64,000 nucleotides of DNA from Didymella arachidicola (Eukaryota > Ascomycota > Dothideomycetes > Pleosporales > Didymellaceae). Made by a program: the position numbers and the translations under genes. Below, one piece after another: positions 55,578 through 64,000 of this stretch. Below the pieces are notes generated by a model that was not told the DNA's origin, made no database searches, and worked only from the letters and a program-made list of their open reading frames with translations. Numbering within the stretch: position 1 is the stretch's first letter; every line of letters begins with the position of its first letter. The DNA lies in the NCBI GenBank assembly GCA_016630955.3, contig CM050000.1, positions 620,001 through 684,000 of the forward strand, read 5' to 3'.

Positions 55578-56417
55578 TTCTTAATATATTAGTAGATTTA
55601 GATTCGGGTTAGTCTAAAGTTAGAGTAAGTTAAGGTTAGGGTTAGATTTAACATACTTTACGGGCGAACGCCGCACACGGACGAACGCCGCACATACTTT
55701 TACTAGTTTAATCTATGTTTTTACTTCTAAATAACTCCTCTAATACTAGATATTAAATTCTTAAGTCTTTATAGTAGAGCCGTAAGTATATAAATGTTAC
55801 GATCTCCGAGTTGCGAGGTACTGATAGGAAGCGGGGCATCGCTAAGGATGACAGCGTGTCACCAATCACGGGACTCCGGGATGGCATCCCGCCAAGACGT
55901 GACCTCCGGGATGGCATGACCTCCGGGGATGGCATGACCTCCGGGGATGGCACGACCTCCGGGATGGCAAGACCTCCGGGGATGGCACAACCCTTGGGAT
56001 GACCTCCATTACCTTCACTATATAATCTAGTAGGAACACAACTCTTACAGTTCGTGTTCAATCCTAAGTTAAAGTTTGTCTTTGGATCTCAAACCCAACC
56101 TTCGAGCTAGACAGTCTACTCTGTACTACTCATCGTTACCCTGCTCTCAAGACTGACAGATCGTATCTGTACACCTTATTGCAACCAACCCCCTCGGCTT
56201 CCTGTCACCGTACTCATCCCCGAGAACCAATAGAATTAGTGCTTACGAGCTTTGCTTAAAGTACGACTTCAACAGTTAGGTTAAAGTCTTCTAGAATATA
56301 TTTAATATAGTAAATCTAACTTTTTATAACTAACATGTTCTTAATATATTAGACCTTAGCTAAGCTTATTATCTAATACATGGGCGTCTGTGCTAAGAGT
56401 GCCTTGCATTAGCGCTA
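55578..56417. other. A/T-rich spacer with tandem repeat
   Basis: About 840 bp, A/T-rich at both ends, with short direct repeats gacgaacgccgcaca near 55665-55695 and the array listed below. No gene seen. Confidence 0.45.
55901..55990. repeat. 17-18 bp tandem array (five units)
   Basis: Units of gacctccggg(g)atggca(t/c/a) start at 55901, 55918, 55936, 55954 and 55971. A further diverged unit lies at 55872. Non-coding. Confidence 0.88.
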
Positions 56418-56720
56418 CTGTAGTAGAGGGCATAAATATTGTGGGTAAAGCCCGGAGACAAGGATGCTCAGCGGTACTATTTAGGTATCGCCAGCTCGGC
56501 TTTGTCATTATTTACATACAATCTTTAGTACTTTGCGTGACCTCCCTGAGCGTTAGTAACTGCCTGGCACTACTTAATGCAAGAGCCACAGGTCAGCATT
56601 GTATTATATACAAAATTAGGGGCAATTCAATGTAATTCTGTTAATAGCACTATTTAGCGTTATCGGAACAGCACCCCTGTCGTACGTCTCCACCCACAAT
56701 ATTTATGTACCCTACCACAG
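56418..56720. mobile_element. MITE Y (303 bp)
   Basis: Left end ctgtagtagagggcataaat, right end (reverse complement) ctgtggtagggtacataaat; both continue attgtgggt. TA on each side (56416-56417, 56721-56722). Same family as MITE X. Non-coding. Confidence 0.82.
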
Positions 56721-56895
56721 TATGGTCGGCCGAACTTTAGCGTTAGTCGGCTCAAGTGTATCCTCCGAGTAGGTCTTACTCAGCGCCGATGAAAGGCCTT
56801 GCGCAGCTTATATATCTCATCAACAGGAACGGCGTCGTCACTGCATCGACTCTCAATCTTCGAGGCTACGACATCAGACTTCGCTCCAACCAAAT

Positions 56896-57831
56896 ATGAC
56901 CTCCTCAGATCAGACTGTTCTCGTTTTCGGCCCCACGGGAGCCGTTGGCTGCGCGGCCGCCATCGAAGCTCATAGGCGCGGTGCTCATGTTTTCCTGGCC
57001 ATGCGTGATCCCGACAAGACAGTCAAAGGCTTGAATGCATACGACCTGACATCAAAGCGCTACACGAAAGTACAAGCGGACTTGATGAAGCCAGACACTG
57101 TCAAGGAAGCGGTAGAGCAATCTGGCGCAACATCGGCCTTCGTGTACACAATCTTCGAGAGCAAAGATAGCATGCGCGGAACTTTCGATACGCTGAAACT
57201 CGCAGGCATACAACATGTAGTATTGCTCTCCTCATTCACCGTCAAGGGCCCACCAGAAGACGAGAAAAACATGGAAAACATTATTCAGGCCTCTCATGCA
57301 AGGACAGAGATTGCATTGAAAGAGTCGGGGCTCTCCAGTACAGCCGTTCGCCCAATGTACTTCACCAGCAATTTGTTCTGGTACCAGGAAGGGATCCGTC
57401 AAGGGTCGGTCGAACTATTGTTCCCTGATATTAAGCTCGACTACATCTCGCCAACAGATATTGGTACTGTTTGTGGTGCCGTACTCAGCGAACCACATTT
57501 CAGGTCGCAGCACCAGGAGATCATACCTCTTTACGGTCCGCAACTCTGGACTCAACGAGAAGCAATGGAGATCATCGGCCAAACATTAGGTCGCAACATC
57601 AAAATCCAAGAGCTGAATGAGGACCAGTTTTACGAGAAGCAGGTCAAGGACGGCGTGCCGCCTCCGGTTGTTAAGGCGATCATAGGGAACATGAGGAAGA
57701 GTAATGACGCGCACAACGGCTACCCAGATCATACCGAAGTTTCCAAGAACGTCTCGAAATACGCAGAGAGGGATCCGACCACACTCGCTGACTGGGTCGA
57801 TGCCAACAAAGCTGCTTTCGCAGCAGCGTAG
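56896..57831 (+). CDS. NmrA-like NAD(P)-binding protein
   Basis: Intronless, 311 residues. The Rossmann motif FGPTGAVG is at residues 11-18, and AMRDPDK after beta-2 marks an NADP-preferring NmrA/atypical SDR. Later blocks are HVVLLSSFTVKGP (about 110-122), STAVRPMYFTSNLFWY (about 150-165) and ISPTDIGTVCGAVL (about 190-203), all typical of the family. NmrA itself is a redox-sensing nitrogen regulator without enzyme activity; many relatives are reductases, so the role is open. The catalytic Tyr-x3-Lys is not obvious, in line with the NmrA type. It is the only intact host gene between transposons, flanked by MITE Y 175 bp upstream. Confidence 0.9.
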   Translation: MTSSDQTVLVFGPTGAVGCAAAIEAHRRGAHVFLAMRDPDKTVKGLNAYDLTSKRYTKVQADLMKPDTVKEAVEQSGATSAFVYTIFESKDSMRGTFDTLKLAGIQHVVLLSSFTVKGPPEDEKNMENIIQASHARTEIALKESGLSSTAVRPMYFTSNLFWYQEGIRQGSVELLFPDIKLDYISPTDIGTVCGAVLSEPHFRSQHQEIIPLYGPQLWTQREAMEIIGQTLGRNIKIQELNEDQFYEKQVKDGVPPPVVKAIIGNMRKSNDAHNGYPDHTEVSKNVSKYAERDPTTLADWVDANKAAFAAA

Positions 57832-58633
57832 AATGGTCTATGGCAAGAGCCAATATGTGGAAGGGTGCCCATGACTTACTTCATTGCTACATAATACGGC
57901 CTAGACCACGTCCTCGATTTTCTCTACCGATACCCCTTGAGCTGTTCTCTTCAATCATACGTACCTTCGCTTCCATAGGATTGCTACTACGTAAAGAATA
58001 CATTCGCCTTTTTCAGCCTGAGCAACGAGGGTTCGGCATGCATCAGAGCTTGACATCTTCCCTTTTGATATGCACTAACCTGATCCTCCAGGCTTGCCAA
58101 TATGACCAACGGTCGTTTTGACAAGGGGTCGGATTCGGTGCTTTTTATAAAAGCGCATTGTTAGGCCCGACGAGCTTATTGTCACGAGCCATTCATTCGG
58201 CGAGCTTGAGCGTGGAGCCAAAAGCGCATGAATTGTAGGGCTCCGGAAGTTTAAACACGAGCGGAACGTTTCAGATGTGGGGCGAGTATCTTATGTCCTG
58301 AGGCCCGGGGGCCAATACCAACGTTGCGCAACGTTCCCCACCTTCTCGCTACTTCCCGTCGCTATTGTCTCATGTACCTTGGCGAGCCGTGTCGCCTTGG
58401 TCGTTTCGGAGACTGCTCTTGCGCAAGGTTTCCTGTCGCGTGGGTTCTTTCACGGACCCAAGAGTCACTCTGGAACCTCGTCCGGCTCGGAAAAAAATGT
58501 TAGTTAACTAATACGAAATCTGAATGGCCGCCATGTCAGCCAAGGTGTTGTCATTGCCCCTCCGCCTCTGTCAAGTGAGTACAAATTTGATCATATATCT
58601 ATTCTATTGATCTAATCACTTACAGTGCACTAG
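57832..58633. other. Spacer and lost 5' part of the GH78 gene
   Basis: About 800 bp. A possible intron (gtgagt at 58575, ending tag at 58633) precedes the GH78 remnant, but I could not connect an upstream exon. The frames at 57840-58121 and 58277-58507 have no domain. Confidence 0.4.
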
Positions 58634-59446
58634 TTCCCACTTGGCGGCCCAGTGTTCGGCGCGTCTGGTGCACTCAACAATGCTTACTATGAGGCACTCC
58701 AGGCGATGGTCGCCTTATCTGATAAACTTACTGACAAGCAGAAATACCAGACGCAGGCGCACACACTCAAGAGGAACACCATACGACACTTCTACGATTC
58801 TCCCACAGGCATCTACCATCTCGACAAGAACTCATCGTCGAGTGGCATCTGTCAAGATGTCAAAGCTCATGCCATGACTCCGGATTTATTACCACATCAT
58901 GCTGATGATGTCGAACATCTGACCGATCCAAGCTCCAAGCTGCCTCGCGCCTTCCGAGGGCTTGTTCACTGGGATATAGCGAACGTGGTCAGTCCTTATG
59001 CAACAGGTTACGCAGTCAAGGCCTTGTTCTCTCGAGACTGAGGCGTGGATGCTGTCAACCTCATCGAGCGGATCTGGGGCCCCATGGCAGACACCACAAG
59101 TCTAAACTACTCGGGAGGCCACTGGGAGGTAATGAAGCCAGATGGTACGCCTCATGACCACGACACTTCGCTAATACATGGCTGGTCAACCTGGCCTGTA
59201 TCACTCATGCCTCGATATATGGCCGGGTTGCAATCCATCGAGCCCGGTTGGAAGTCATTTAATGTTGCGCCAGTACTTGCCGGTCTGGAGGAGATCGAGT
59301 GCACCCTAGAGACCGTGGTTGGCACAGTCGGTGTCCAGCTTAGAGTCGATGAATTGAGTGGCCACGGCACTCTGGAGGTCCTTGCACCTCTCGGCGTGCG
59401 CGTACAGCTGCAGCCGCCTCAAGGCTGGGTCATTCGAGAACCCTGA
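58634..59446 (+). pseudogene. GH78 alpha-L-rhamnosidase remnant (C-terminal part)
   Basis: 271 codons of one frame broken by one TGA at 59039-59041. Before the stop: FPLGGPVFGASGALNNAYYE and LVHWDIANVVSPYATGYAVK; after it: LIERIWGPMADTTSLNYSGG and SLIHGWSTWPVSLMPRYMAG, then IEPGWKSFNVAPVLAGLEEI and a beta-sandwich tail. This is the end of the six-hairpin catalytic domain and C-terminal domain of fungal GH78 rhamnosidases. The N-terminal half is missing. The stop reads SRD-stop-GVDAV, which fits a CGA or GGA to TGA change. Such enzymes are normally secreted and release rhamnose from plant glycosides. Confidence 0.85.
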
Positions 59447-60492
59447 ATGGTCGAAGGGAGAGGTGTGTGGCAGGAATTTTCATTGTCTGTGGCTACAACC
59501 AGTCTGGACGCGGTCTCGAAACAGACGACAATCCTGGAGACCACGCTATTGGAACCTTCAGTCCGACCTTGTGAGTGCCAAGAAAGCAGCATGTCCAGTA
59601 AAACTCGCCAGTTGCTGTCGCGATTAACGGCTCTACGTGCATGAGATGCTGGATCTCCCTACCCTCGTTAAAAGCTCGTTAAAGAGCTCTCCTAAAATTA
59701 AGCACGATACTTGATCAATCGTGAACATAGCAATTACAACCGTGTTTTATCTGAGCCTGTACTCGGGATGACTTGGAATGGCCATCGATCTAGAACCGCA
59801 ACGTTCTTTCACAATGTTTCCGTTGTGTGGGGCACTTCATCGGGCAAGCTTGTTTGTCTACAGCGTCAACTATGGTGTTTACGGCCTTGAACGAAGCATT
59901 GCAAACCAAGCATCGTGTTTGTAAGCAAGGCGTAAGACAATGAGCGATTGGGCACCGTATGATGGTGTTCGGAGGCCAAGTGAAACCCGGATCCAGGCAC
60001 CGACCATCACGTTGGAAACCTTTCGTGCGATCGGCGTTTTCAGTATTGGATGTACTAAAACAATCGCAGTACCTTCGTACTTAGCCTTCGGAAGCTTGCA
60101 GCATCGTCAAGATCTTCAAAGGCTAAGCAGATTTTCGAGGTATCGGTGTTACTGACTAAAGATGGACGAGACTGGATCGAAGAGGTTACTGGTCGCCTGG
60201 GTTCGCAGCTGCGGCGAAACTACGTACCGGAAGAGATTATCACAATTAAAAACGATTTTGATAATGAGAAGATGAGGAACTTGTCCTTTCTTCAAGTTGG
60301 CTCTGGACCAACTACCTTTGAAAATTTCTTTGATCCCCCAACTGAGCAAACTGACTTGAAATGCTCGCACATTACACGGCACCCAAACGCAGCGAACATT
60401 ACGCCCTTGTTGGCGAATTTAATCTTGCAGAAAAGCGTTGCAAGCTTCGCGCTGCCTGATCAAAAAGAAGACCGCAGCTGGTGGTAGACCTT
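59447..60492. other. Gene-poor stretch
   Basis: About 1 kb. A plus-strand frame at 60146-60487 (LTKDGRDWIEEVTGRLGSQL) has natural composition but no clear start, and 59940-60155 may belong with it. No family recognised. Confidence 0.35.
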
Positions 60493-61023
60493 TCAGACCG
60501 CCAGCGAATGCTGCTCGAAGGCGGCCAAGGTGCGGCTACGTGTAGCGCCTGACCCAGTTTGCGTCCATTCCAAGCTCAGCGAAGTAGTATTTTGGTTAGA
60601 CCCCTGCTGCAGCCAGGCCTGAGCTTGTAGGATAGTACGCTCGACCTTCACGACCGATGCCTGTGCTCGCAACAATCTTGTGTCCCTCGCAGCGCTCGTA
60701 TCACCCGCAGAAACTCTATGTTCCATGTATGTGCCTTCTTGTTGGTAGTCATGCACAAAATTCTTGAAGTCTTGTAGGCCGATCTCTGCCATTGATGTTC
60801 TACGCAACAACGGAGTCTCGTAATTGCACAGAGTCGTCGTTGTGAACTTCATGATGTTCCCCGCTTTCCGTGTCCAGCCTCGTTTATGTTCGTGACCATC
60901 ACAATAGCCGGCTAGAAGAATCCAATATGATTGTGCCGAACAAAAATGTCGAGTCTGCCGCGGCGACTTACTTGGTTCTTGAACAGGGCCGTCGGTGATG
61001 CACTTGTGTTCAAGCCCCTTCGA
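60493..61023 (-). pseudogene. ORF cut at its 5' end by TE-D
   Basis: Minus-strand frame of about 175 residues that opens into the TE-D left end. Without TE-D and one TA, the frame reaches an ATG about eight codons further (62881 side). Features: MKFTTTTLCNYETPLLRRTS, GLQDFKNFVHDYQQEGTYME and a helix-rich block (RLLRAQASVVKVERTILQAQ). A possible donor (gtaagt) near 60970 suggests that parts may be intronic. Family unknown, may not be a gene. Confidence 0.3.
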
Positions 61024-61025
61024 TA

Positions 61026-62860
61026 ACGTATGTGGCAAGCGAGCGGCGCAGGCAAGCGAGCGGCGCACCCCACCCAGTTTGCGCACCCCTCTCATCTCAA
61101 CGTACAATGGCCCTGCGTAACGTTACTCAATTATTATTAAGTGAAGCAGATATTCAGCTTGCTATCTCATCTATCAATGCTAGACAGATCTCAGGCAATC
61201 TTCTAGCTGCTACAGTCTACAATGTAGCCGAAACAACGCTCCGCCGCCGACGCGCTGGTGTACCTGCCCGACGCGATTGCCAGCCCAACTCAAAGAAGCT
61301 TACCCAGCTAGAAGAGGAGACAATTGTGAGCTATATACTTAACCTAGACCAACGTGGGTTTTCGCCTACGTACGTTGCTGTACGTGATATGGCTAATAAG
61401 CTGCTGGCTGTGCGCGGCGCTGGCCAGGTTGGGCAGAAGTGGCCAGCCAACTTTGTTAAGCGTACAGACAGTCTCAAGACGCGTTTTAATCGAGCGTACG
61501 ATAGGCAAAGAGCTCTCTGCGAGGACCCTGTGTTAATCAGCCGCTGGTTTGAGCTGGTAGAGCAGACAAAGGCCAGGTACGGCATCTGTGATGATGACGT
61601 CTACAACTTTGACGAGGCAGGCTTTATGATGGGCAAGATTACAACCCAGCTTGTTGTGACAGGATCAGAGAGGAGAGGCAGGCCAAAGGCTGTGCAGCCA
61701 GGCAATCGTGAGTGGGTAACGTTAATTGCTGCAATTAACGCTGCTGGCTGGACGATCCCACCGTTCCTTATCTTTGCCGGCCAGCATCACTTGTCTGCAT
61801 GGTACGAGGAGACAGAGATTCCACGCGACTGGGCGATTGCAGTTAGCGACAACGGCTGGACAATCAACGAGCTTGGAGTTGAGTGGCTGAAGCACTTTAT
61901 TAAGCATATAGAGGCTCGGGTAGTAGGCGCACGTCGCCTGCTTATCCTTGACAGCCACGAAAGCCACCACTCTCTTGAGTTTCAGCAGCTCTGCAAGGAG
62001 AACAACATCTACACGCTCTGTATGCCAACTCACTCATCACACCTGCTGCAGCCTCTCGACGTTGGCTGCTTCTCGCCATTGAAGCGCGCGTACAGTCGTG
62101 AGGTGGAGAGCCTAATCCGCCACCACATCAACCACATCACAAAGCTCGAGTTTCTGCCAGCCTTCAAGGCAGCCTTCGATCAATCCTTCACGTCAGCTAA
62201 TATCTCCTCAGCCTTTCGAGGCGCAGGCCTTGTTCCACTTCAACCAGACGTTGTTCTATCAAGGCTTGACGTGCAGCTGCGTACACCTACTCCAGCTGCT
62301 CTACCAGAGGCTTTCTGGGAGGCTCGTACGCCGAGCAATGTACGTGAGCTTGAGGCTCAATCAACGTTGATACGCAATCGCGTGCGACAGCACAAGAGCT
62401 CATCACCAGCTTCGATTATTGAGGGGATTAACCAGCTCAAGAAGGGGGCTGAGGTGATGATGCTCTCAGCTGAGCTGATGCGCGATCGGATCACCAGCCT
62501 TGAGAGAGCCAACGAAGCAGCGTCAAAGCGTAAGCAGCGCAAGAAAAAGCGACTCCAGAAGCGTGGAGTCCTAACAAAGGGAGATGGAGAGGATATACTC
62601 GCTCAACGTGAAGCTGATCAGCAGATTGCTCATGAAGAGCGTCAAGGAGGAGAGCGATCAGGCCTCAGCCGCCAGGCTCTGGCGCGCTGCACGAGGTGCA
62701 GGGAGACTGGCCACAACTCACGTACGTGCAAAAAGGATACCTAAGATACTGCTTAATCTACTCTATCAATTTGTATATATTATATGATTATGTTGTTGAG
62801 ATATACGACTGCAGAGATGGGCAAACTTGGTGGGGTGCGCCGCTCGCTTGCCACATACGT
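61026..62860 (+). mobile_element. TE-D, pogo/Fot-type transposon (1.8 kb)
   Basis: Ends begin acgtatgtggcaagcgag in inverted orientation, with TA at 61024-61025 and 62861-62862. The first 25 bases are identical; the left end then repeats ggcaagcgagcggcgca once more than the right. The ends continue gcgcaccccacc-a-tttgc. One transposase fills the interior. Confidence 0.93.
61107..62744 (+). CDS. TE-D transposase (DD35D, zinc knuckle)
   Basis: Intronless, 545 residues from the ATG at 61107 (MALRNVTQLLLSEADIQLAI); the frame is open further upstream only through the terminal repeat. HTH region (ISGNLLAATVYNVAETTLRR), CENP-B-like region (GQKWPANFVKRTDSL), DDE core YNFDEAGFMMG, LLILDSHESH and LLQPLDVGCFSPLKRAY with 35-residue spacing. 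Ser replaces the usual Gly after the second Asp. A coiled basic region (SKRKQRKKKRLQKRG) precedes the knuckle CTRCRETGHNSRTC near the end. It is close to TE-B in sequence. Intact, so possibly active. Confidence 0.95.
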   Translation: MALRNVTQLLLSEADIQLAISSINARQISGNLLAATVYNVAETTLRRRRAGVPARRDCQPNSKKLTQLEEETIVSYILNLDQRGFSPTYVAVRDMANKLLAVRGAGQVGQKWPANFVKRTDSLKTRFNRAYDRQRALCEDPVLISRWFELVEQTKARYGICDDDVYNFDEAGFMMGKITTQLVVTGSERRGRPKAVQPGNREWVTLIAAINAAGWTIPPFLIFAGQHHLSAWYEETEIPRDWAIAVSDNGWTINELGVEWLKHFIKHIEARVVGARRLLILDSHESHHSLEFQQLCKENNIYTLCMPTHSSHLLQPLDVGCFSPLKRAYSREVESLIRHHINHITKLEFLPAFKAAFDQSFTSANISSAFRGAGLVPLQPDVVLSRLDVQLRTPTPAALPEAFWEARTPSNVRELEAQSTLIRNRVRQHKSSSPASIIEGINQLKKGAEVMMLSAELMRDRITSLERANEAASKRKQRKKKRLQKRGVLTKGDGEDILAQREADQQIAHEERQGGERSGLSRQALARCTRCRETGHNSRTCKKDT

Positions 62861-62862
62861 TA

Positions 62863-63217
62863 GAGGAGGGAGCGTCATCAGCCACTATAGGAGATATGAG
62901 CGCCTGTTTGACGATGTGCTCATCACATAGGACTTTGAAAGGAAGTGCCAGTAGTTGAGGCAGTAGCAACAAGAGAATGCAAACGCTCATGCAATTAAAC
63001 CTGCGTGAAGCATGACTGCTGGGCACGCCTTGTAAACTGGTCGCCTTCAAGTTTTGCAAATCAACAGGAAGTCGCCAGCTGTGCATGGTTCTAGCACTAA
63101 GGGAGCATTTTGCGCACGATGATGATAGTTAGAATGATTTACATGATAAGTCATCCAGCTACTGAACGAATTAGGAGATGCTACCTGAGTAACGAAATAT
63201 TTACTTATCGATCACCG
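62863..63217. other. Spacer right of TE-D
   Basis: About 355 bp. A minus-strand frame from 63086 has a hydrophobic stretch (VCILLLLLPQLLALPFKVL) but runs into TE-D in a different frame from the ORF on the other side. No supported gene. Confidence 0.35.
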
Positions 63218-63760
63218 TCAACGATACAGCGCAGCCATATCCTTTCCACGGCCCATCGTTAACGACATTGGATCAAACACCGGCTCAACAGACAAATCCA
63301 GCGAACCTTTCTTCACAACTTTACCTTTCTGAACATGCATCTGCTTCTTGCGCTGCGCATGTATCTTCCCATCAAACTCTTTATCTTGCTCCTGTCTAAG
63401 ATCTACGCGCTGTGGCGGCGTCACTAACGAGCCCACCAGTCCATTTCCTATCGTCACAGCACTTACGATCTCTTGCGCTTCTTGCTGCGCCTTGTCTTGC
63501 GCCCTACGTTGTTCGTACTCGTGTATTGCAGTAAGCTTTGCGCGGTTTTCTGCTCGAGCCATTTCGATGTCAGGAGCTTTACCTTTGCCTTTGCGTCGTT
63601 GGCGATAAACGCGCATCATCTCTGTGGGTCCGCCTTTGTGGTGGATGTATGCCCACGCTATGCAGACCACGACTGTGAGCACGCCGGCGCTGACGAGGAA
63701 GCCAATTGCTTCTTTGGAATAGTGCGACGCGGATGTTGAAGGGGGTACAAATGCCTCCAT
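63218..63760 (-). CDS. Small single-pass membrane protein, unknown function
   Basis: 180 residues from the ATG at 63760 (MEAFVPPSTSASHYSKEAIG). The frame stays open another 32 codons but without an ATG. One membrane helix at about residues 19-40 (GFLVSAGVLTVVVCIAWAYI), then a basic stop-transfer stretch (MMRVYRQRRKGKGKAPD) places the C-terminal part inside. The tail is charged and helical (AENRAKLTAIHEYEQRRAQD). The end DPMSLTMGRGKDMAALYR is compact. Family not recognised; composition is natural, and the layout suits a type I/III anchored protein. An upstream exon cannot be excluded. Confidence 0.65.
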   Translation of the reverse strand: MEAFVPPSTSASHYSKEAIGFLVSAGVLTVVVCIAWAYIHHKGGPTEMMRVYRQRRKGKGKAPDIEMARAENRAKLTAIHEYEQRRAQDKAQQEAQEIVSAVTIGNGLVGSLVTPPQRVDLRQEQDKEFDGKIHAQRKKQMHVQKGKVVKKGSLDLSVEPVFDPMSLTMGRGKDMAALYR

Positions 63761-64000
63761 TGCAGTGATTTGTGAAGGTCTGCTGTTTGGATCGCTGTTG
63801 ACGTTATCACGAAGATTTGCCTGTATACGAGACTCAGAGATCGAAGTTGCTTGCAAAAAGATAAAGAATATAATGAAATTTTGTGATGGGATGAGAACCT
63901 AACATAGTCAGTAAGGTGTCGTGCCTTGTGCATGCACAACTGTAGGATGTGCCCGTGAACAACGCCGATGATGCTGTGATATGTCGCTTTTACTTTTTGA
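63761..64000. other. Right edge
   Basis: 240 bp of probable leader and promoter of the small membrane protein gene. Nothing else recognised. Confidence 0.35.

Noticed and set aside
55620..55650. ggttagggttag, telomere-like
   Set aside because: Only two units inside A/T-rich sequence; not enough for an interstitial telomere array.

Overview
The window reads as nuclear DNA of a filamentous ascomycete. Evidence: genes with short GT-AG introns (about 45-245 bp), fungus-restricted families (quinate-catabolism enzymes, RTA1-type membrane protein, Zn2Cys6 and bZIP regulators, SRF1, RRG7, EMW1), and pogo/Fot-type DNA transposons with TA target duplications. The gene content fits Dothideomycetes, probably Pleosporales; that placement is my inference.

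Positions 1-46.5 kb are mostly conserved gene space. In order: a partial mitochondrial K+/H+ exchange-related gene, SRF1, a cupin, cullin-1, an SDR oxidoreductase, a partial quinate cluster (qutC, qutG, qutE), a one-TM conserved protein, small conserved genes, a bZIP factor, a sparse 2.8 kb stretch, a fungal unknown, RRG7, MED21, a divergent pair TMS1/MCH1-like, an RTA1-like protein, a Zn2Cys6 regulator, a broken SRPK-like kinase, a Q/Y-rich glycine-zipper protein, EMW1 (TPR), and an alpha-ionylideneethane synthase-like (BcABA3-type) gene.

From about 48.5 to 63 kb the window becomes a transposon compartment. Four pogo/Fot-type elements with intact DD35D catalytic triads occur, here called TE-A to TE-D. 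TE-A sits in the exact centre of a perfect 198-bp palindromic MITE (W). W sits in the terminal repeat of an older MITE (X), which also carries MITE Z. TE-C sits inside the transposase gene of TE-B, and excising TE-C on paper closes the frame. TE-D stands alone. A related MITE (Y), a 17-18 bp tandem array, an NmrA-like gene and a GH78 rhamnosidase remnant lie between them. The terminal repeats are nearly identical within each element, so the insertions look young. Low-GC sequence around the MITEs and transition-type stop codons in the two gene remnants look RIP-like.

Functional links: QutE and QutC act in sequence (dehydroquinate to dehydroshikimate to protocatechuate) and QutG accompanies them in other fungi, but permease, quinate dehydrogenase and QutA/QutR regulators are not in view. 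The other genes are housekeeping or regulatory singletons. Splice sites and starts were read by eye; starts are uncertain where stated.
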